A stretch of 5,663 nt of DNA from an uncultured Oscillibacter sp. GTDB taxonomy: Bacteria; Bacillota; Clostridia; Oscillospirales; Oscillospiraceae. A model generated the notes under the pieces. The model saw only the letters and a program-made list of their open reading frames with translations, was not told where the DNA came from and did not search any database. The stretch spans positions 1 through 5,663 of the forward strand of contig CAMNAE010000123.1 in the NCBI GenBank assembly GCA_946530565.1. Direction: 5' to 3'. Below are positions 1 to 5,663 of the stretch, one piece after another. A program made the translations under genes and the position numbers. Each line of letters begins with the position of its first letter. The stretch's first letter is position 1.

Positions 1-674
1 AAGGTCGCCACCAGCTCGGAGCGGCTCCGGTTGCCGCGAAAGAACGACAAAAACGCGCCCCTGCCGATCGCCTTGAGCCGCTTTAAGATCTCGGCCGCCT
101 TCGTCTGCACGGGATAGGGCTCGTGCCTGGCGATCGCTGAGAACGCCGTTTTCGGCGGCGGGAGCTTGCGCTCTGAGCGCAGCGCGATCGCGCCGAGCGC
201 GCGCGTCAGGTCATCGGGCCGGTGGTCGTAGGTGTACACGGGCGCCGGGGAATCGATCTCCTGCTGGCGCGTAAAGATCGAGCGGCCGAACTCGCCCATA
301 GGGCCGAGGATCGCGGTCGCCGTGCGGATCGCCGCGTAGCGCTCGCTCCTCTGGCGCTGCTCAAGCGAGGCGATCAGCTCGTCCACCTCGCTTTTTGTCT
401 CCTCGTCCTCGATTGCAAGGAGCATGCGCCCTTTGAGATAGACGAGCTGCGAGGCCATAACCACGAACTCGCTGGCAACCGAGAGATCGAGCTCCTGACG
501 CGTACGCAGCCAGTCGAGGTACTGGTCGCAGATCAGCGAGATCTGAATGTCCTGGATCTCCATCTTGTTCTTGGAGAGCAGGTATAAGATCAGATCGAGC
601 GGCCCTTCGAAGTCCTGCCGGTCCTCGGATCGTGAGATGATCACCTTTTCAAGCTTGTATACGGGATTGTCCAA
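1..674 (-). CDS. scpA: Segregation and condensation protein A, C-terminus beyond window (partial)
   Basis: ScpA is the kleisin subunit of the bacterial SMC-ScpAB condensin. It bridges the SMC heads, binds ScpB, and helps compact and segregate the nucleoid. The visible 224 residues open with YKLEK and then the family hallmark FEGPLDL (about residues 22-28), followed by the conserved helix KNKMEIQDIQIS and the QYLDWL segment (about 51-56). The helix around VVMASQLVYLKGRMLL (71-86) is also typical. The reading ends at SELVAT, just where the C-terminal winged-helix domain that contacts the SMC head begins. Family members are about 245-265 residues, so I estimate 25-40 residues are missing. The start is TTG at 674, preceded by AAGGGG at an 8-base spacing; no better start lies nearby, and a later GTG (codon 11) would cut into the conserved N-terminus. 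It lies 12 bases downstream of the M50 peptidase gene. scpB is expected next, outside the window (inference). Confidence 0.95.
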   Translation of the reverse strand, partial: MDNPVYKLEKVIISRSEDRQDFEGPLDLILYLLSKNKMEIQDIQISLICDQYLDWLRTRQELDLSVASEFVVMASQLVYLKGRMLLAIEDEETKSEVDELIASLEQRQRSERYAAIRTATAILGPMGEFGRSIFTRQQEIDSPAPVYTYDHRPDDLTRALGAIALRSERKLPPPKTAFSAIARHEPYPVQTKAAEILKRLKAIGRGAFLSFFRGNRSRSELVAT

Positions 675-682
675 GCAAACAG

Positions 683-688
683 CCCCTT
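683..688 (-). promoter_or_regulatory. scpA ribosome binding site overlapping the upstream stop codon
   Basis: AAGGGG on the minus strand lies 8 bases before the TTG start of scpA. Its first two A residues are the last two bases of the TAA stop of the M50 peptidase gene. This arrangement supports the TTG as the start and suggests that translation of scpA is coupled to termination of the upstream gene. Confidence 0.7.
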
Positions 689-1346
689 AAAAAATGATGT
701 TCACCAGAATCGAGTAGACAAAGGTGATCGCCCGCGAGAGCGCATTGCCGCCCACATTGAAAAAGACGAGCGCGAGCAGGATAAAAAAGCCGTAGCGCTC
801 ATAGCGCATGATGCGAAAATAGAGCGTCTCCGGCAGCACGAGCCCGAGCACCTTGGCCCCGTCGAGCGGGGGGATCGGCAGGAGGTTGAAGAGCCCGAGC
901 CCCAGCGAGAGCGGAGCAAGCACCTGCGCAAGAAAGCCGAAGAGGGCGACCCAAAGCGCGTTTGACGGCGCAAAGGCGTAGATGAGCCGCGCAAGCAGCA
1001 GCGCGAGAACCGTTAAAAGAAGATTCGAGACCGGACCTGCCAGAGCCGTCAGCCCCATGCCCCGCTGCGGGTCGCGGAAGTTCCGCGGATCGACCGGGAC
1101 CGGCTTTGCCCAGCCGAAGCCGGCAAAGAGCATCATCGCAAGGCCAAGCCAGTCGATGTGGTGCAGGGGATTGAGCGAGATGCGGCTCCTTGCGCGCGCG
1201 GTCTCGTCGCCGAGAGCGTAGGCCGCAAAGCCGTGCGCAGACTCGTGGATCGTCAGGCTCAAAAGGACCGCAAGGATCCGCTCAAGCCAACTCGTAAGCC
1301 CTCCGATATCCAGTTCACGCCACAGCTGCTGCAAATAACCGCCCAT
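687..1346 (-). CDS. Site-2-protease-like M50 family intramembrane zinc metallopeptidase
   Basis: This is a polytopic membrane protein of the M50/S2P-like group (YwhC-like subset), expected to cleave substrates within or near the membrane; its substrate is unknown. Numbered from the longer TTG start at 1358, the zinc-binding HExxH motif is HESAH at 38-42 within the first hydrophobic segment. NPLHHID follows at 63-69, GWAKPVPV at 82-89, GPVSN at 108-112, and the second metal-site motif NLLPIPPLDG at 158-167 with D166 as the probable third zinc ligand. Further hydrophobic stretches lie at about 113-130, 134-158, 189-202 and 208-223. There is no PDZ domain, so this is the short form of the family rather than RseP/SpoIVFB architecture. 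I chose ATG at 1346 (219 residues) because GGGAG sits 5 bases upstream; the TTG at 1358 (223 residues) overlaps that site and has no ribosome site of its own. The gene heads an apparent operon with scpA. All catalytic motifs are intact. Confidence 0.92.
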   Translation of the reverse strand: MGGYLQQLWRELDIGGLTSWLERILAVLLSLTIHESAHGFAAYALGDETARARSRISLNPLHHIDWLGLAMMLFAGFGWAKPVPVDPRNFRDPQRGMGLTALAGPVSNLLLTVLALLLARLIYAFAPSNALWVALFGFLAQVLAPLSLGLGLFNLLPIPPLDGAKVLGLVLPETLYFRIMRYERYGFFILLALVFFNVGGNALSRAITFVYSILVNIIF

Positions 1347-1351
1347 AGATG

Positions 1352-1356
1352 CTCCC
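1352..1356 (-). promoter_or_regulatory. Ribosome binding site deciding the M50 peptidase start
   Basis: GGGAG on the minus strand lies 5 bases before ATG at 1346. It overlaps the alternative TTG codon (1356-1358), which itself is preceded only by a T-rich stretch. This favours the ATG start, although the short spacing makes it a moderate site. Confidence 0.55.
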
Positions 1357-1366
1357 AAACAGCAAA

Positions 1367-1383
1367 AATTTCACATGTAAATT
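1367..1383. repeat. Inverted repeat AATTT-N7-AAATT over the -10/start region
   Basis: Two 5-base arms, AATTT and AAATT, are separated by seven bases. They overlap the edge of the TATAAT and the predicted transcription start of the M50-scpA promoter. The placement would suit an operator, but the arms are short and composed only of A and T in an AT-rich promoter, so chance is a real alternative. Confidence 0.3.
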
Positions 1384-1409
1384 ATAGCAGTGCCCTCTTT
1401 GAAACGCAA
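1381..1409 (-). promoter_or_regulatory. Sigma-A type promoter for the M50 peptidase-scpA unit
   Basis: On the minus strand there is a perfect TATAAT (-10, at 1381-1386) and a partial -35 TTGCGT (1404-1409) with an ideal 17-base spacer. Transcription would start near 1374, giving a leader of roughly 28 bases before the ATG at 1346. The promoter begins only 15 bases after the ligA stop, so the peptidase-scpA unit can be expressed independently of murD-ligA. The -35 matches only three of six consensus positions. Confidence 0.6.
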
Positions 1410-1423
1410 GACGGAAAAGTGCG

Positions 1424-4785
<3,362 letters not shown>

Positions 4786-4794
4786 GAGAGAAAA

Positions 4795-4799
4795 CCTCC
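4795..4799 (-). promoter_or_regulatory. Ribosome binding site of murD
   Basis: GGAGG on the minus strand lies 9 bases before the murD ATG at 4785. It is a strong consensus site and supports that start over internal alternatives. Confidence 0.75.
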
Positions 4800-4820
4800 G
4801 TACATATCGATACAGAGTAT

Positions 4821-4848
4821 ATTATAACGCAGAAAACAAAAAATGCAA
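4821..4848 (-). promoter_or_regulatory. Sigma-A type promoter for murD-ligA
   Basis: On the minus strand there is a perfect TATAAT (4821-4826) and an upstream TTGCAT (4843-4848) with a 16-base, T-rich spacer. The predicted transcription start near 4814 gives a leader of about 29 bases that holds the GGAGG site. No second promoter or terminator is evident in the 23 bases between murD and ligA, so this promoter probably drives both. The -35 matches three of six consensus positions. Confidence 0.6.
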
Positions 4849-4877
4849 TTCCTCTTGCAAAATTATTGACGCTTTCC

Positions 4878-4887
4878 GATTGCAATC
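4878..4887. repeat. Perfect 10-base palindrome overlapping the kinase -35, candidate operator
   Basis: GATTGCAATC is identical to its own reverse complement and covers the predicted -35 element (TTGCAA) of the plus-strand sugar kinase. Two more TGCAA copies occur at 4844-4848, which overlaps the murD -35, and at 4856-4860. A regulator binding here could act on both divergent promoters. A 10-base palindrome alone is weak evidence, so this is only a candidate site. Confidence 0.35.
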
Positions 4888-4908
4888 CGTCGTTTCGTGC
4901 GCTATAGT
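4880..4908 (+). promoter_or_regulatory. Probable promoter of the sugar kinase gene
   Basis: TTGCAA (4880-4885) and TATAGT (4903-4908) are separated by exactly 17 bases, matching four and five of six consensus positions. Transcription would begin near 4915, leaving a leader of about 45 bases before the ATG at 4960. A closer -35 match, TTGACG at 4866, is 31 bases from this -10 and cannot pair with it. Confidence 0.5.
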
Positions 4909-4945
4909 GAAATCAGCCACTACTCACTCTTTCACCCCGCGCTAA

Positions 4946-4951
4946 AGGAGG
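4946..4951 (+). promoter_or_regulatory. Ribosome binding site of the sugar kinase
   Basis: AGGAGG, extended upstream by AA, lies 8 bases before the ATG at 4960. It is a consensus Shine-Dalgarno site at near-ideal spacing and fixes the kinase start. Confidence 0.85.
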
Positions 4952-4959
4952 AACGCCCC

Positions 4960-5663
4960 ATGCATACTGTTTTGTTCTTCGGCGAAATGCTGCTTCGCTT
5001 AAAGCCGCCCGGGATGGAGCGGCTCTTCCAGTCCCCCCTGCTTGAGGCGACCTTCGGCGGCAGCGAGGCCAATGCCGCGATCTCCTGCGCACAGTTCGGC
5101 AGGGACAGTGCCTTTGTGACCGTATTGCCCGAGGGCGCGCTCGGCGACGCCTGCCTTGCAGAGCTCCGGCGCACAGGCGTCGACACGAGCCGCGTCGTCC
5201 GCCGCGACGGGCGCCTCGGCACCTATTATTTCGAATCCGGCGCGAACTACCTCCCCGCCTCCGTCATCTACGACCGCGCGCATTCCGCGCTCGCCGACGC
5301 TCCGAAAGACGTGATCGACTGGGACCGGGCGCTCGAGGGCGTTTCACATCTCCACCTGACCGGGATCACCCCCGGCGTCTCGCGCAGCGCGATGGAGATG
5401 ACGCTTGATGCCGCCGAGACAGCAAGAGCGCGCGGCATTACAGTCTCCTGCGACTACAACTACCGCGACAGGCTCTGGAAATTCGGCGAACAGCCCGAGG
5501 GCGTTTTGCGCCGTCTTACGGACTCCGTCACGCTGCTGCTTGCGAGCGAGTACGACCTTGCGCGCACCTTCGGCTTTGCGCCATCTGTCGCCGCCACGCC
5601 CGAGGAGCGCTGCCGGGAGCTCGGCGCGCGCGCGATGGAGGCCTGCCCCAACCTTCAGATGAT
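4960..5663 (+). CDS. PfkB-family sugar kinase, 2-keto-3-deoxygluconate kinase-like (partial)
   Basis: This encodes a ribokinase/PfkB-family carbohydrate kinase, most like 2-keto-3-deoxygluconate (KDG) kinase, which phosphorylates KDG to KDPG in hexuronate and pectin breakdown. The first 234 residues are visible. FGEMLLRL (7-14) is the typical opening strand, and FGGSEANAA (32-40) is the substrate-side GG motif with N38. LPEGALGD (56-63) follows, then GTYYFE (87-92) and the KDG-kinase-like YDRAHSA (104-110). HLTGITP (132-138) and CDYNYRDRLW (164-173) are also characteristic. The family is about 310-340 residues, so the C-terminal part with the catalytic GAGD aspartate and ATP-binding residues lies past the right edge. 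The start is set by an excellent AGGAGG site. It is divergent from murD and probably heads its own operon; a KDPG aldolase gene nearby would confirm the pathway. Family assignment is firm. The substrate is inferred, and fructokinase or another PfkB specificity remains possible. Confidence 0.85.
   Translation, partial: MHTVLFFGEMLLRLKPPGMERLFQSPLLEATFGGSEANAAISCAQFGRDSAFVTVLPEGALGDACLAELRRTGVDTSRVVRRDGRLGTYYFESGANYLPASVIYDRAHSALADAPKDVIDWDRALEGVSHLHLTGITPGVSRSAMEMTLDAAETARARGITVSCDYNYRDRLWKFGEQPEGVLRRLTDSVTLLLASEYDLARTFGFAPSVAATPEERCRELGARAMEACPNLQM

Noticed and set aside
222..587. A 121-codon plus-strand open frame at the left side
   Set aside because: It is antisense to scpA, whose conserved FEGPLDL-type N-terminus is unambiguous. 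Composition fits a shadow frame.
4866..4908. TTGACG as the -35 of the kinase promoter
   Set aside because: It is 31 bases from the TATAGT element and has no acceptable -10 at 16-18 bases. TTGCAA at 4880 gives a 17-base spacing.

Overview
The window looks like ordinary chromosome from a moderately to highly GC-rich member of the Bacillota, probably class Clostridia (Oscillospirales or a relative). This rests on protein style: MurD has the clostridial-type NDSIASSP motif, ScpA and the M50 peptidase resemble Bacillota versions, and strong AGGAGG-type ribosome sites are present. Coding DNA is GC-rich with GC-heavy third positions, while the promoter regions are AT-rich. The family-level placement is inference. 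I see no mobile element, CRISPR array, RNA gene, phage gene or defence cassette.

Region by region: from the left edge to 674 (minus) lies the 5' 224 codons of scpA, cut by the window edge. Immediately upstream on the same strand is a small intramembrane M50 (site-2-protease-like) metallopeptidase (687-1346), whose stop codon overlaps the scpA ribosome binding site, so the two are probably translationally coupled. A promoter with a perfect TATAAT (1381-1409, minus) sits in the 77-base gap behind ligA. Next, also on the minus strand, are ligA (NAD-dependent DNA ligase, 1424-3391) and murD (UDP-MurNAc-L-Ala:D-Glu ligase, 3415-4785), separated by 23 bases and probably cotranscribed from a promoter at 4821-4848. 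A 174-base divergent intergenic region (4786-4959) then separates murD from a plus-strand PfkB-family sugar kinase resembling 2-keto-3-deoxygluconate kinase (4960 to the right edge, truncated).

The minus-strand genes form two successive transcription units serving core functions: peptidoglycan precursor synthesis and DNA nick sealing (murD-ligA), then membrane proteolysis and chromosome condensation (M50-scpA, presumably continuing into scpB beyond the left edge). The kinase begins a separate, probably catabolic, unit. No intergenic stretch exceeds 300 bases. I found no new system. The points worth a second look are regulatory: the TGCAA-containing divergent promoter region, an inverted repeat over the M50-scpA promoter, the stop/RBS overlap, and the isolated murD-ligA pairing.
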